Origin: an uncultured Ruminococcus sp.
GTDB lineage: Bacteria; Bacillota; Clostridia; Oscillospirales; Ruminococcaceae
DNA length: 64,000 nt
Assembly: GCA_947345935.1 (NCBI GenBank)
Contig: CAMZZN010000004.1
Location: 1 to 64,000, forward strand
Reading direction: 5' to 3'
Shown here: positions 1 to 8,559 of the stretch, one piece after another
Layout of the letters: each line of letters begins with the position of its first letter
Position numbering within the stretch: the stretch's first letter is position 1
Program-made: the position numbers and the translations under genes
The notes under the pieces: generated by a model
What the model saw: the letters and a program-made list of their open reading frames with translations, nothing else
Told to the model about the DNA's origin: nothing
Databases searched by the model: none

Positions 1-210
1 AAAAAAGACATCAATTTCAAGAAATGGTGCTGGCTCAACTGGCAGTCAGCATGTAGAGGCATGCAAATTGATCCATTCTTATCTCCTTGTACAAAGCTCA
101 AGTCCAAGTGGATCAAGGACCTCCACATAAAACCAGATACACTGAAACTACTAGAAGAGAAAGTGGGGAAGAGCCTTGAATACATGGGCACAGAGGAAAT
201 TTTTCTGAAT
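1..210 (+). other. Rodent LINE-1 ORF2 fragment (chimeric contig end)
   Basis: From base 1 this stretch reads in one open frame as the C-terminal part of a rodent (mouse-type) LINE-1 ORF2 protein: KKWCWLNWQSACRG, then QIDPFLSPCTKLKSKWIKDL, then HIKPDTLKLLEEKVGKSLE and MGTEEIFLN. I recognise it from memory of L1 ORF2; no search was run. At about 200-212 the L1 match stops, where L1 would continue with an Arg/Thr-Pro-Met-Ala type sequence. From there the frame aligns instead to the bacterial paralogue at 2288. The simplest explanation is a chimeric assembly or ligation of host DNA to bacterial DNA at the contig end, not horizontal transfer. It suggests a rodent gut source. Confidence 0.9.
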
Positions 211-2265
211 GAGTTGACCGACGTAAGCTATGTGAGTCGTATTGCTCCATATGACGGCGGTATCTGCCTGTTTTACACAAGTATTGACGGAGGATGCAAA
301 TTTGTACGTACTGATAATGAATTTAATGTTGAAGTCTCCGGGGTAATATCTGATAAGGATAACGGAATATCTTATAATGTTCATGACGACGGAAGCTTTG
401 ACATTGTTATTGCCGATACGGATTTTGAATTTGAGTACGACGACGATCAGACGATAACCAATTATGATAAATATTTAACCGAAGCCGAATTCACGTTCCG
501 GCTGCTCAGTTTCGACAGAGACGGAAAACTTGTCAGTCAGTGTGATATAGAAGATGCCGGAAAATATTTCGACCCAGAAATATCCGGTATGCGCGAGCTT
601 GTTCCTTGCGGTGAAGATAAACTTATGCTCAGCTTCGGCAGCGGTTTTGTTTTGTTTGACCGGGACGGAAATATTATAGATATTGACGCAGGAAGTCAGT
701 ACAGCCAATGTTATATCGCCCCTGCTTCGGACGGAAGGATACTTTTTACACAGAACGCTTCATACGGCTATATGAAGCCTGATTCCGTAGCTATTCCTTC
801 TGATATGAAGTACAGCGAACTGCTCACAGGCAATTTCAGGGAGCCTATTGAAGGCAGCGGAGAATTTATGGTATATTTCAATCTGAACGACGGTCTGTAT
901 GGCATGACGGAAAACGAAGAAATTATAATGGTGGTGGACTACGATAAGTCGCTTATGACAAGTACGTCCGGATTAATTGTACCGTTCGGCGACGGAAAAT
1001 TTATTATGAATGGCGGCGGTAACAATATCATGGTATATACACGGCGTCCGGATGGCTATGTCGAAAAGCGTACAGCGATAGATCTTTGGATGATAGATTG
1101 CGGCGGAACAAGTCTTCATGAGGATGCAACGGATTTCTGTGCACTCAATGACCAGTATTATATCAATATTACAGAAAGTGTGAGCTTCGACGACCTGCCT
1201 GCTGCGGTACTTTCCGGCGACGGTCCCGATCTCATTTATGGTTTTAATTCAGGAGAAATGTTCAAGCTTGTGAATCTGGGGGCGTTTGCCGATCTGACGC
1301 CCTATCTGGACGGCGGCACAGGTCTCTCACGTGATGATATACTGCCCAATGTCCTGGAAGCCTATGAGTACAAAGGCGGAATATATACTGTTTCCGGAAA
1401 TTTTGCTGTTCAGCTTATTACGGCTAAAAAAGATTTTATCGGGGACGAATACCGCAGTTGGTCAATAGAAGATTTTCTTGATATCTACGATAACCGTCCG
1501 GAGGGTATGATGGTATTCGATCAGCAGTATATCGCCTCAATGCTTTGCAGCGAAGATGTATGGATAGACCGTGAAAAAGGTACCTGCAATTATGATTCTG
1601 ACAAATTTATACGTATTCTGGAGATATGCAAAGAACATGAAAAAAACTATCCTGAGATTGATTATAACAACCCCGATGATATAAGGAAGATGATGTCGGT
1701 ATTCGGGGATAATAAAGCAATGCTCGGAGCAGAGATGATAGAACTTTGTGGTTTTAAACATTTGTTCAGATACCTTGGCTCTTGCGGACTGACCATTGAA
1801 GACGTATCGCTGCTGAATCTTCCGGGAACGGAAAAAGGAATGGTAAGTCCGATTGGCAATTACTCAATTATGTCAGACAGTGATTGTCCGGACGGGGCAT
1901 GGAAATTCATTTCATATGTCATTAAAGATGAAAATCGGTGGAGCGGTGATTATATGCATCCGATCACTAAGGATGCATTTGAAAAAAGTATTGAGAAATT
2001 CATAGATCCTTCCGAAGGAAGAATAATAGATTCATCCAGCATAAATGATGTAGAATATTCCTTTGAGGCTTCCGCATCGAAAGATCAGGTCATGCGCTAC
2101 TATGATTTTGTAATGAATTGCAGCACTCTTTCTTATCATGACAATGACGTTTCAACTATTTTTTATGAAGAATACGACAGATTTCTCAATGACGAAATAA
2201 CTGCCGTGGAATGCGCTGATAATTTGCAAAATCGAATTAGTATCCTGCTTGCAGAAAAATTATAA
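205..2265 (+). CDS. Solute-binding-like protein, 5'-truncated by the LINE-1 chimera
   Basis: The open frame runs from base 1, with the first ATG at 61, but only about 205 onward is bacterial. The true start, signal peptide and lipobox are lost. What remains is a paralogue of the gene at 2288, with closely matching segments: VHDDGSF, then TDFEFEYDDD, then a Tyr/Thr-rich region. The N-terminal ~270 bacterial residues look beta-rich, possibly propeller-like, with DRDGN-type turns. The C-terminal half resembles a type 1 extracellular solute-binding fold: a WMIDCGG strand, AVLSGDGPDLIYGF, LGAFADLTPYLDGG, and a C-terminal CADNLQNRISILL helix. By its paralogue it should be an exported lipoprotein that binds a solute, perhaps a sugar; the ligand is unknown. 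It lies 22 bp before the second copy and is probably co-transcribed with it. Confidence 0.75.
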   Translation: MNELTDVSYVSRIAPYDGGICLFYTSIDGGCKFVRTDNEFNVEVSGVISDKDNGISYNVHDDGSFDIVIADTDFEFEYDDDQTITNYDKYLTEAEFTFRLLSFDRDGKLVSQCDIEDAGKYFDPEISGMRELVPCGEDKLMLSFGSGFVLFDRDGNIIDIDAGSQYSQCYIAPASDGRILFTQNASYGYMKPDSVAIPSDMKYSELLTGNFREPIEGSGEFMVYFNLNDGLYGMTENEEIIMVVDYDKSLMTSTSGLIVPFGDGKFIMNGGGNNIMVYTRRPDGYVEKRTAIDLWMIDCGGTSLHEDATDFCALNDQYYINITESVSFDDLPAAVLSGDGPDLIYGFNSGEMFKLVNLGAFADLTPYLDGGTGLSRDDILPNVLEAYEYKGGIYTVSGNFAVQLITAKKDFIGDEYRSWSIEDFLDIYDNRPEGMMVFDQQYIASMLCSEDVWIDREKGTCNYDSDKFIRILEICKEHEKNYPEIDYNNPDDIRKMMSVFGDNKAMLGAEMIELCGFKHLFRYLGSCGLTIEDVSLLNLPGTEKGMVSPIGNYSIMSDSDCPDGAWKFISYVIKDENRWSGDYMHPITKDAFEKSIEKFIDPSEGRIIDSSSINDVEYSFEASASKDQVMRYYDFVMNCSTLSYHDNDVSTIFYEEYDRFLNDEITAVECADNLQNRISILLAEKL

Positions 2266-2287
2266 GTAGCAGAAACGAGGAATAACT

Positions 2288-4540
2288 ATGAAAAAATTAT
2301 CGGCAGTTTTACTCACACTTACCATGCTTCTTACAGCGGCGTGTGCAAAAAACGGCAGCGGAAGTTCCGACACTGCGGACAAAACGGCGAAGAGCGTAAG
2401 CGTTGTCCAGACGTCATATAAGGAATTCAAAATAAGCGTAGGCGATATGGTCGGCAGTACCGTAAGCTTACAGAAATACAGCGGCGGTTATTGTTATTTT
2501 TATGAGGACAGACAGCTTGAGCTTAAAATGGTCAGATTCGACAGCAATTTTAAAGCTTCCGAGCCGATATCATTGGGAAGATCGATCGGCATGGGTTACG
2601 GTATAACTGTACATGATGACGGAAGTTTTACTATTCTTTCGCCTGTCACTGACTTTGAGCTTGAATATGACGAAAATGGGAATATAAACAATTACACTGA
2701 ATTTACCATAAATGGCAGTATCTCTTTTGTGCTCACCGAATATGACAGCTCCGGCAGCGTGATAAGTCAGACCGATGTTCCGGGACTGGAAGAGGATTTC
2801 GATATGCGCCGGTGCAATATATCAGATATGACTCCGCTTGACGACGAAAAGTATATCGTCTCGATGTTGAGCAGCGCTGCTGTTATCGACAAAAACGGAA
2901 ATATCATCGACAGTCAGATATACGATCAGACTCTGGTTTATTTCGGCATGGACAGCGAAGGGGAAGTCATTATGTCAACGTCGAGCAATTTTTCATATAT
3001 TAATGAGGACGATATTCTTGCACCTCCGTCGGAGACAGATAACTTTTCGGATTTTAACGATTATTCCACAGGCGCTAAATCCGGATCAATGGGATTTAGG
3101 GCATTTTTCAAGAGAGATGACGGAATATACGGCTTTACAGACAATAATGAACTTGTCCTTATAGTGGATTTCAAAAGCTCGATGATAGAAGCCGGTTCTG
3201 TCAGTGATTTTATCTGTTGCGGCGACGGTCAGTTCCTTACTGCCGGATATGATTCTGATTCTCTGAAACTTTACACACGCCGTCCCGACGACTATACCGA
3301 CAACCGTCAGACGGTTAACGTATGGCAGATAAACTGCGGCACGAGCGATAAAGATGCTGTTGAATTCAATAAGCAGAATGACGATTATCTGATAAAGTAC
3401 GCTGTAGATCTGAAAAACCTTGATGATCTCAGCAAAGCTGTTCTTACGGGAGAATCGCCGGACCTTATATATTATATAAACAGATCGGTTCTTGACGGAA
3501 TGATAAATCTGGGAGCTGCTGCCGACCTCTACCCTATGATGGAAAGCTATGACGGAGTTAAGCCCTATGATCTCATGCCGAACGTAATAGAAGCCTTTGA
3601 TATGGACGGAAAGCTGTATGCAATTCCGGAAAACTTCTGTGTTTCGTTTTGTTATGCCAACAGCGATTATATCGGCGAGGAATACAGTGACTGGACATTT
3701 GAAGATATGTATGATCTGTACGATAACCGTCCGCAAGGAATGAGCTTCGCAGTAGAAACATACGGCGGGCTGGAGAATTTTTTGATAATAGATTATCAGT
3801 TGCCGTGGATAGACAGCGAAAAAATGACTTGTAATTTTGACAACGACAGGTTTATAAAGCTTCTCGAATTCTGCAAGAATACGGAAAATCCGGCATATCT
3901 TGAAAACGGCAGTTATGATGCTGAATATTTTGAGAAAAAATTAACCTGCATGAAAGATATGAAAGCAATGCTGAATAACGACAGCAGGGCAAGATATGGG
4001 CTTGATGGTATTGTCAATTCTCTCGGAGAAACCGGTCTGACATTGGATGATGCTTCTATTCTCAGTATGCCAGATAGCGGCGGTACAGGTACGATTACCT
4101 GTGACAACTGTTATACCGTACTGAATACCGGAAGCTGTCCGGAGGGCGCATGGGCGTTTGTTTCATATCTTCTCAGTGAAGAAAAGCAGATGGAAACTGT
4201 CAGCTATGCTCCCGGATTTAACTGGACAAACAAGAAAACGTTTGAGGCGGCTCTGCAAAAAACGATAACGGACGGCAATAAGCCTGAAATAAAAAAGATA
4301 GAGCATAATTCTGACAACGGTACGTTTACATATGAATATCCGGTCACCGTGACTGCAGAACAGGCTGACAGATATCGTGATCTTGTTCTTAACAGCAATA
4401 GTCTTGAATATTATAATGACGACGTGCGTTCCATACTTTCTGATGAGTATTACCGCTATGCCAATGATGAGATCACAGCCGAGGAATGCGCAGCATACAT
4501 TCAGGACAGAGTGGCAATACTGCTGTCGGAGCAGGAATAA
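2288..4540 (+). CDS. Lipoprotein: beta-rich domain fused to a solute-binding-like domain
   Basis: A protein of 750 residues with a lipoprotein signal peptide (MKKLSAVLLTLTMLLTAAC, lipobox Cys19), so it is probably anchored on the outer face of the membrane. A GAGGA ribosome site precedes the ATG. Residues ~45-330 are beta-rich with repeated DxNGN turns. Residues ~340-750 resemble ABC-transporter solute-binding proteins (VWQINCG, AVLTGESPDLIYYI, LGAAADLYPMM, YAIPENF, and a GAWAFVSYLL segment typical of the C-lobe). No permease or ATPase gene lies nearby, so a transport role is inferred from fold resemblance only. It may instead sense or bind glycans. It forms a tandem pair with the upstream paralogue. 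Confidence 0.75.
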   Translation: MKKLSAVLLTLTMLLTAACAKNGSGSSDTADKTAKSVSVVQTSYKEFKISVGDMVGSTVSLQKYSGGYCYFYEDRQLELKMVRFDSNFKASEPISLGRSIGMGYGITVHDDGSFTILSPVTDFELEYDENGNINNYTEFTINGSISFVLTEYDSSGSVISQTDVPGLEEDFDMRRCNISDMTPLDDEKYIVSMLSSAAVIDKNGNIIDSQIYDQTLVYFGMDSEGEVIMSTSSNFSYINEDDILAPPSETDNFSDFNDYSTGAKSGSMGFRAFFKRDDGIYGFTDNNELVLIVDFKSSMIEAGSVSDFICCGDGQFLTAGYDSDSLKLYTRRPDDYTDNRQTVNVWQINCGTSDKDAVEFNKQNDDYLIKYAVDLKNLDDLSKAVLTGESPDLIYYINRSVLDGMINLGAAADLYPMMESYDGVKPYDLMPNVIEAFDMDGKLYAIPENFCVSFCYANSDYIGEEYSDWTFEDMYDLYDNRPQGMSFAVETYGGLENFLIIDYQLPWIDSEKMTCNFDNDRFIKLLEFCKNTENPAYLENGSYDAEYFEKKLTCMKDMKAMLNNDSRARYGLDGIVNSLGETGLTLDDASILSMPDSGGTGTITCDNCYTVLNTGSCPEGAWAFVSYLLSEEKQMETVSYAPGFNWTNKKTFEAALQKTITDGNKPEIKKIEHNSDNGTFTYEYPVTVTAEQADRYRDLVLNSNSLEYYNDDVRSILSDEYYRYANDEITAEECAAYIQDRVAILLSEQE

Positions 4541-4585
4541 ATGCAAAGCCGCCAGGCGGTCTTTGTGCGGTATTGCCTAAAAAAC

Positions 4586-4619
4586 TCCGGCGCACAAAAC
4601 CGTGCGCCGGAATTTTTTC
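4586..4619 (+). terminator. Rho-independent terminator
   Basis: A perfect 10-bp stem TCCGGCGCAC/GTGCGCCGGA with a 6-base loop is followed by ATTTTTTCT. It ends the solute-binding-protein pair, and the convergent regulator gene ends at 4629. Confidence 0.9.
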
Positions 4620-4628
4620 TGTATAGGT

Positions 4629-5501
4629 TTACTTTTTCTTTACAGCGACCCAGATCTGACTTTTATAGTCAGCTGCCGATATATCTCCCTCGTCGTAGAC
4701 TTCGATATCCATTTCATATGTCGGTTCGTAGTCTGCCGTTGGGAAAAACTCTGTAACTATACGATGCCATGTCTCCTGGATTGCACTGGGCATAGGACCT
4801 TTGCAGTCAAATATTGCCCATGTTCGTTTTGGTATTTTTTTGATGCGGTATCCGTCAGGAATATCACAGCCGTTTTTGCATCTTGCAGCGATAGAGTACT
4901 CAAATGTACTGCTGTCGGCAGAATTATCATTATAACAAATTCCGTACAGATTCTTCTCGTCAGGAGAAAGACAGCTCACCAGAAAATCCATTGTACCGTC
5001 AGCACGTGCTCTGTCCCAAAAATCCGGAATAGTTTTCTGATTTTCATCGTCAGCCGCCGAATGGATCTCAGCCCTTTCAATGACTGTAAAAGCCTCTTTT
5101 TCAACGATTTTGTAATTCATACCTTCTCCGCCTTTCAATGATATTGTTATACGCAGGGGGGAAAATGATCTCAGAGCAGCCGTGCCCTTTCTTACAGATA
5201 AGGGAGTAACCCCGTGAAAACGTACAAAAGCTCTCGAAAAACCCTCAGGAGTATCGTAGCCGTATTTCATCGCTACATCGATCACTTTTCTGTCCGCATC
5301 GAGCAGTTCGCTGCCGGCAAGCGCAAGTCTGCGGTTACGGATGTATTCTCCGGGAGTAAAGCCGCAGATAAGGGTAAATATTCGCTGAAAGTAAAATGCT
5401 GAAACATTCATTTCACGTGCGATAAGTTCATAATCTGTCGGTTCTGTAATATGCGCCTCCATATAATCAATGGCACGCTGAAGTCCCTTTATCCAATTCA
5501 T
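4629..5501 (-). CDS. AraC-family regulator with GyrI-like effector-binding domain
   Basis: A transcription factor of 290 residues. The N-terminal ~100 residues hold two helix-turn-helices of AraC type (ELIAREMNVSAFYFQRIF, then TPGEYIRNRRLALAGSELL, then YGYDTPEGFSRAFVRFHGVTP split across the second HTH). Residues ~130-290 form a GyrI/Rob-like small-molecule-binding domain (MNYKIVEKEAFTVIERAEI, a FWDRA motif, and the C-terminal strand YEMDIEVYDEGD). I chose the ATG at 5501 because GGAGGGA sits just upstream at 5507-5513; the frame is open further upstream but without a ribosome site. Such proteins usually respond to a hydrophobic or cationic compound. The gene diverges from the carbonic anhydrase gene, and the target is unknown. 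Confidence 0.88.
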   Translation of the reverse strand: MNWIKGLQRAIDYMEAHITEPTDYELIAREMNVSAFYFQRIFTLICGFTPGEYIRNRRLALAGSELLDADRKVIDVAMKYGYDTPEGFSRAFVRFHGVTPLSVRKGTAALRSFSPLRITISLKGGEGMNYKIVEKEAFTVIERAEIHSAADDENQKTIPDFWDRARADGTMDFLVSCLSPDEKNLYGICYNDNSADSSTFEYSIAARCKNGCDIPDGYRIKKIPKRTWAIFDCKGPMPSAIQETWHRIVTEFFPTADYEPTYEMDIEVYDEGDISAADYKSQIWVAVKKK

Positions 5502-5597
5502 TTTTATCCCTCCTGCTGCACTTATAATACCATTTTTAAGAATAAAATTCCTGATATTTTTTGCTGACTTTTGTCTGATTCTTTGTGTATTGCTGCC

Positions 5598-5626
5598 TTT
5601 ACAAACCTTATCTGCCGTGATATAAT
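5598..5626 (+). promoter_or_regulatory. Sigma-A promoter of the carbonic anhydrase gene
   Basis: TTTACA at 5598-5603, a 17-bp spacer, TATAAT at 5621-5626, about 38 bp before the ATG at 5664. It lies inside the upstream extension of the open frame, which supports the later start. Confidence 0.75.
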
Positions 5627-5663
5627 ATTTATTGTAAATATTATATTGAAACGAGGTATTGCT

Positions 5664-6242
5664 ATGAATAATAACGCTCAGAACTGCACTGCCGAGGAGG
5701 CTCTGCAAAAGCTTATTGCAGGAAACAATGAATATCTTGAACATAATAAAAACACGTCGGATGTTTCCGGCGAAATACGCTTACGAACTCATAATATCGG
5801 CCAGAAGCCTTATGCCATAATAGTTGGATGTTCCGATTCAAGGGCAATTCCCGAAGTGATATTCAATGCCGGGATCGGCGATCTTTTTGTTATCCGTGTT
5901 GCCGGAAATGTTATTGACAGACATCAGCTGGGAAGCATTGAATATGCCGCAGATCATCTTGGCACAAATCTTGTTGTGGTTCTTGGTCACGATCACTGCG
6001 GTGCGGTTGACGCAGCAATGAATCATGACCCTGACGGTCATATCGGCTATCTGGTAGAAGAGATCAGGACTGCGATAGGTACGGAAAAGGACGAATACCG
6101 GGCATGCTGTCTGAATGCCCGTCACAGCGTACGAATGATAGAAGAAAATGCCGATATAATGCACCTCGAAGAGGAACGTGGACTGAAAATAATCAGTGCA
6201 ATGTATCACCTTGACAGCGGAAGGGTAGATTTTGAGCTGTAA
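5664..6242 (+). CDS. Beta-class carbonic anhydrase
   Basis: A 192-residue enzyme for reversible hydration of CO2 to bicarbonate. It shows the beta-class signatures: CSDSRAIPE with the first zinc Cys and the Asp-Arg dyad, and GHDHCGAV carrying the zinc His and second zinc Cys. The RVAGNVI motif lies between them. Length fits the compact bacterial form. The start at ATG 5664 follows an AACGAGG ribosome site and a promoter. It probably supplies bicarbonate for carboxylation in the cytoplasm. The gene ends exactly against the convergent AraC gene (stop at 6240-6242) with no spacer for a terminator. Confidence 0.92.
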   Translation: MNNNAQNCTAEEALQKLIAGNNEYLEHNKNTSDVSGEIRLRTHNIGQKPYAIIVGCSDSRAIPEVIFNAGIGDLFVIRVAGNVIDRHQLGSIEYAADHLGTNLVVVLGHDHCGAVDAAMNHDPDGHIGYLVEEIRTAIGTEKDEYRACCLNARHSVRMIEENADIMHLEEERGLKIISAMYHLDSGRVDFEL

Positions 6243-7118
6243 TCAGATCTGAACATTTGCTGCGCCATTTTTCCGGTAATTTCCCGGAGTGCATCCGGTC
6301 ATCCTTTTAAAAAGACTGTTGAAGTTTGAGAGCGAGTTAAATCCGCATTTCTCTGAGATATCAAGTATGCTTTCAGCAGTTTTGATAAGGCGGTATTTTG
6401 CTTCGTCAATTCGCTTTCTGATAATGTAGTCGATAGGAGAAATACCGGTTATTGTCTTGAATATCCTGCAAAGATACGAACGGCTGATCCCGAATTTTTG
6501 TTCAAGCAGCGCAAGATCAATATGTTCATAATAATTCAGGTCTATATATTGAATAATACTGCGTACCTTAGCGGCAGAGTTTACACTGAGGATTTTTCCG
6601 GAATCAGGCTTGTCAGAATTATTTCTGAAAACAAGGGCAAAAAATCGGAGAAGAAGTGAGCGTATCATCATTTCATATCCTTTTTGTTCTGAATCATATT
6701 CCGCTTCAATTTCAGCAAGAATATCTGAAAGCAGCCGGGCACATTTTGTTGAATGTTCTATTTTTGTGCATTCAGCGTATGAACTGTCTGGAAACAAACG
6801 AAGATATTCAATATCAAAAATATTCGTCGTTCCTCTGCCTATGAGGAGCGGGTCGAACATTACTACCTGCATTATCAGTTCCTTATCGTCATGACATAGA
6901 TGAATGTCGTTGTTGCCAATAATAAAAATATCTCCGGCAGAAAAGCTGTAATCGACGCCGCAGATAAGATACTTGCCTGTTCCGTTTTTTATAAAACAGA
7001 TTTCAGTTTCGTTATGCCAGTGCAGTTCATGAAATCCGTTCTCCACTCCGTGACTGACGCTGCTTTCAAATGGAAAATCACGTTCCTGTATTAAAGTTGG
7101 CTTTGGCAGTTTTTTCAT
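6243..7118 (-). CDS. AraC-family regulator with N-terminal cupin domain
   Basis: A regulator of 291 residues. An N-terminal cupin-like sugar-sensing domain (ELHWHNETEICFIKNGTG with the usual HWH, then YSFSAGDIFIIG) is followed by a linker and a C-terminal pair of AraC helix-turn-helices (GISRSYLCRIFKTITGISP; the second HTH contains FNSLSNFNSLFKRMTGCTP). Proteins of this layout commonly control carbohydrate-use genes. The preferred start is the ATG at 7118, 4-5 bases after GGAGGC; an in-frame ATG at 7130 overlaps that ribosome site. The gene converges on the carbonic anhydrase gene. Target genes are not evident from the neighbourhood. Confidence 0.9.
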   Translation of the reverse strand: MKKLPKPTLIQERDFPFESSVSHGVENGFHELHWHNETEICFIKNGTGKYLICGVDYSFSAGDIFIIGNNDIHLCHDDKELIMQVVMFDPLLIGRGTTNIFDIEYLRLFPDSSYAECTKIEHSTKCARLLSDILAEIEAEYDSEQKGYEMMIRSLLLRFFALVFRNNSDKPDSGKILSVNSAAKVRSIIQYIDLNYYEHIDLALLEQKFGISRSYLCRIFKTITGISPIDYIIRKRIDEAKYRLIKTAESILDISEKCGFNSLSNFNSLFKRMTGCTPGNYRKNGAANVQI

Positions 7119-7146
7119 GTATGCCTCCATATGATATATTATAACC

Positions 7147-7178
7147 TGTTCGCATAGGAAATTTCGTACATCTTTTCG
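7147..7178 (+). repeat. Intergenic element, copy A
   Basis: TGTTCGCATAGGAAATTTCG followed by TACATCTTTTCG resembles 35166-35196 (TGTTCATAGGAATCTTCATT, then CATTTTTTCGG). Its core also resembles 45909-45921. The rest of the 7131-7402 gap is AT-rich; I see no gene in it. Confidence 0.4.
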
Positions 7179-7402
7179 TCAAATTCTGACAGCTGTTGCG
7201 TTAAAAAAATTCACCATACGCCCGAAGGAAGTGCCCTTGGGGTACGACAGTATGCTTTCGCTTTTTTCCTTGCATCCGTAAAAATTATGCTCGAAAATCT
7301 GCACTTGATTTTTATGTAAACAGGTTCTTAATTGCTGCTGTATATATTATATCATAAAGAATGTAAAAAATCAACAAGAAACTAATAGATCCGGTGATAA
7401 AT

Positions 7403-8089
7403 ATGAATGAAAAATTTAAAAGAAAAATACTTCATCTTTTGTTTCCGACAAGATGTCCGGTATGCGGCGATTTTATCGGGAGCATGGATAGATTCTGTAA
7501 CGACTGCGACGGAAAAATGCACAGATATAACGGAAATCATTATATCATAGGTTCGGAGAGTTTTACAGCTTCTTTCGTATACGACAAAAATATTATTCCT
7601 GCCATAATGCTGATGAAAGACGGAATATGCGGAAATGCCGGCTATGCTCTTGGAAATGAACTGGCAGACAAACTTGAAGACGACGGGATTGTGGATAAGA
7701 TCGATGTAATAATTCCCGTTCCTATGCACAGGAGCGACGAGAGGGCAAGAGGTTATAATCAATCAGATGTCATAGCTCGGGTCATAGGTAAACGTTTTGG
7801 AATTCAGGTTAATGACAGAGCTGTTGTGAAGATCCGCAGAACAAAGCGGCAAAAGACGCTTGACCGCAAAACGAGAATGTTGAATTTGAAAGGCGCATAT
7901 GCCGTCAGCTCGCCTGAAATAATTTCCGGTAAGCGTATTCTGATTGTGGACGATATATGCACCACCGGCAGTACGTTTACAGAACTGACTGCGCTTATTC
8001 TGGAAAACGGCGCTTCAGAAGTTAGATGTGCCGCTTGCTGTTATACGCTTGATCCGCATGAAAAAACGGTCATACCGGATGAGGATTAA
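7403..8089 (+). CDS. ComF-family phosphoribosyltransferase-like protein
   Basis: A 228-residue ComF-type protein. It has an N-terminal zinc-ribbon (CPVCGDF ... FCNDC), the family's IIPVPMH strand and RGYNQSD motif, and a PRPP-binding loop ILIVDDICTTGSTF. ComF proteins act in DNA uptake or in recombination after uptake in competent Firmicutes, and many non-competent species also carry one. The start could be GTG 7394 or ATG 7403; GGTGAT upstream favours 7403. It stands alone between the AraC gene and the surface-fibre operon. Confidence 0.9.
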   Translation: MNEKFKRKILHLLFPTRCPVCGDFIGSMDRFCNDCDGKMHRYNGNHYIIGSESFTASFVYDKNIIPAIMLMKDGICGNAGYALGNELADKLEDDGIVDKIDVIIPVPMHRSDERARGYNQSDVIARVIGKRFGIQVNDRAVVKIRRTKRQKTLDRKTRMLNLKGAYAVSSPEIISGKRILIVDDICTTGSTFTELTALILENGASEVRCAACCYTLDPHEKTVIPDED

Positions 8090-8225
8090 AGGCGGCGTTC
8101 TCTGAATGTTGTAGTATACAGAATGTGGAATTTATACAAATTGCATAAATTTCACGAATGACGTTCCCGATTCATGGGCTTCATATTTTTATTTTTTTGT
8201 GATTATTCACAAGAAAATGATTTAC

Positions 8226-8255
8226 TTGATATTTTTTGTTCAAAAGTGCTATACT
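8226..8255 (+). promoter_or_regulatory. Candidate promoter of the surface-fibre operon
   Basis: TTGATA at 8226-8231, an 18-bp spacer and TATACT at 8250-8255, about 100 bp upstream of the first ORF of the operon. No other good promoter is seen before 21966, so the whole set may start here. Confidence 0.6.
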
Positions 8256-8355
8256 AAGAACATGAAATAAAGAAATGATTTTCCGGTAATTGAAACACGG
8301 CGATGCATTTTAAATTGAATGCGGAATTCTGTTTCAGCAAAGGCAGGCGAAATGT

Positions 8356-8559
8356 ATGACGGACAAGGAATTGCATAAGCTGAAAAAGTCGGAGCTTCTT
8401 GAGCTTCTTTTTACAATGCGTAAAGAAATCGACGTTCTTCAGACTGAAAACGGCGATCTGAAGCAAAAGCTCAGCGAAGCCTCTTTAAATCGGGAAATTC
8501 TTGAAAAAATTTTTCATGCTGTATGTCCCAACGAAAAGGAGGGAAGCGATTCTGAATGA
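8356..8559 (+). CDS. Small coiled-coil protein at the head of the fibre operon
   Basis: A 67-residue, highly charged protein predicted from composition as one continuous helix or coiled coil (KLKKSELLELLFTMRKEIDV, then LQTENGDLKQKLSEASLN). It has no signal peptide. Its stop codon overlaps the start of the signal peptidase gene (ATGA), so the two are translationally coupled. I do not recognise the family. Location suggests a helper or regulator for the surface-fibre proteins, perhaps through interaction with the signal peptidase's cytoplasmic N-terminus, but this is only inference. Confidence 0.7.
   Translation: MTDKELHKLKKSELLELLFTMRKEIDVLQTENGDLKQKLSEASLNREILEKIFHAVCPNEKEGSDSE

Noticed and set aside
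1-210. Horizontal transfer of a eukaryotic retrotransposon into a bacterium
   Set aside because: The match sits exactly at the contig end and replaces the start of a duplicated gene; chimeric assembly is far simpler.
3086-3736. 216-codon open frame on the minus strand
   Set aside because: It lies fully inside the solute-binding-like gene, has no ribosome site and no recognisable family; an antisense shadow.
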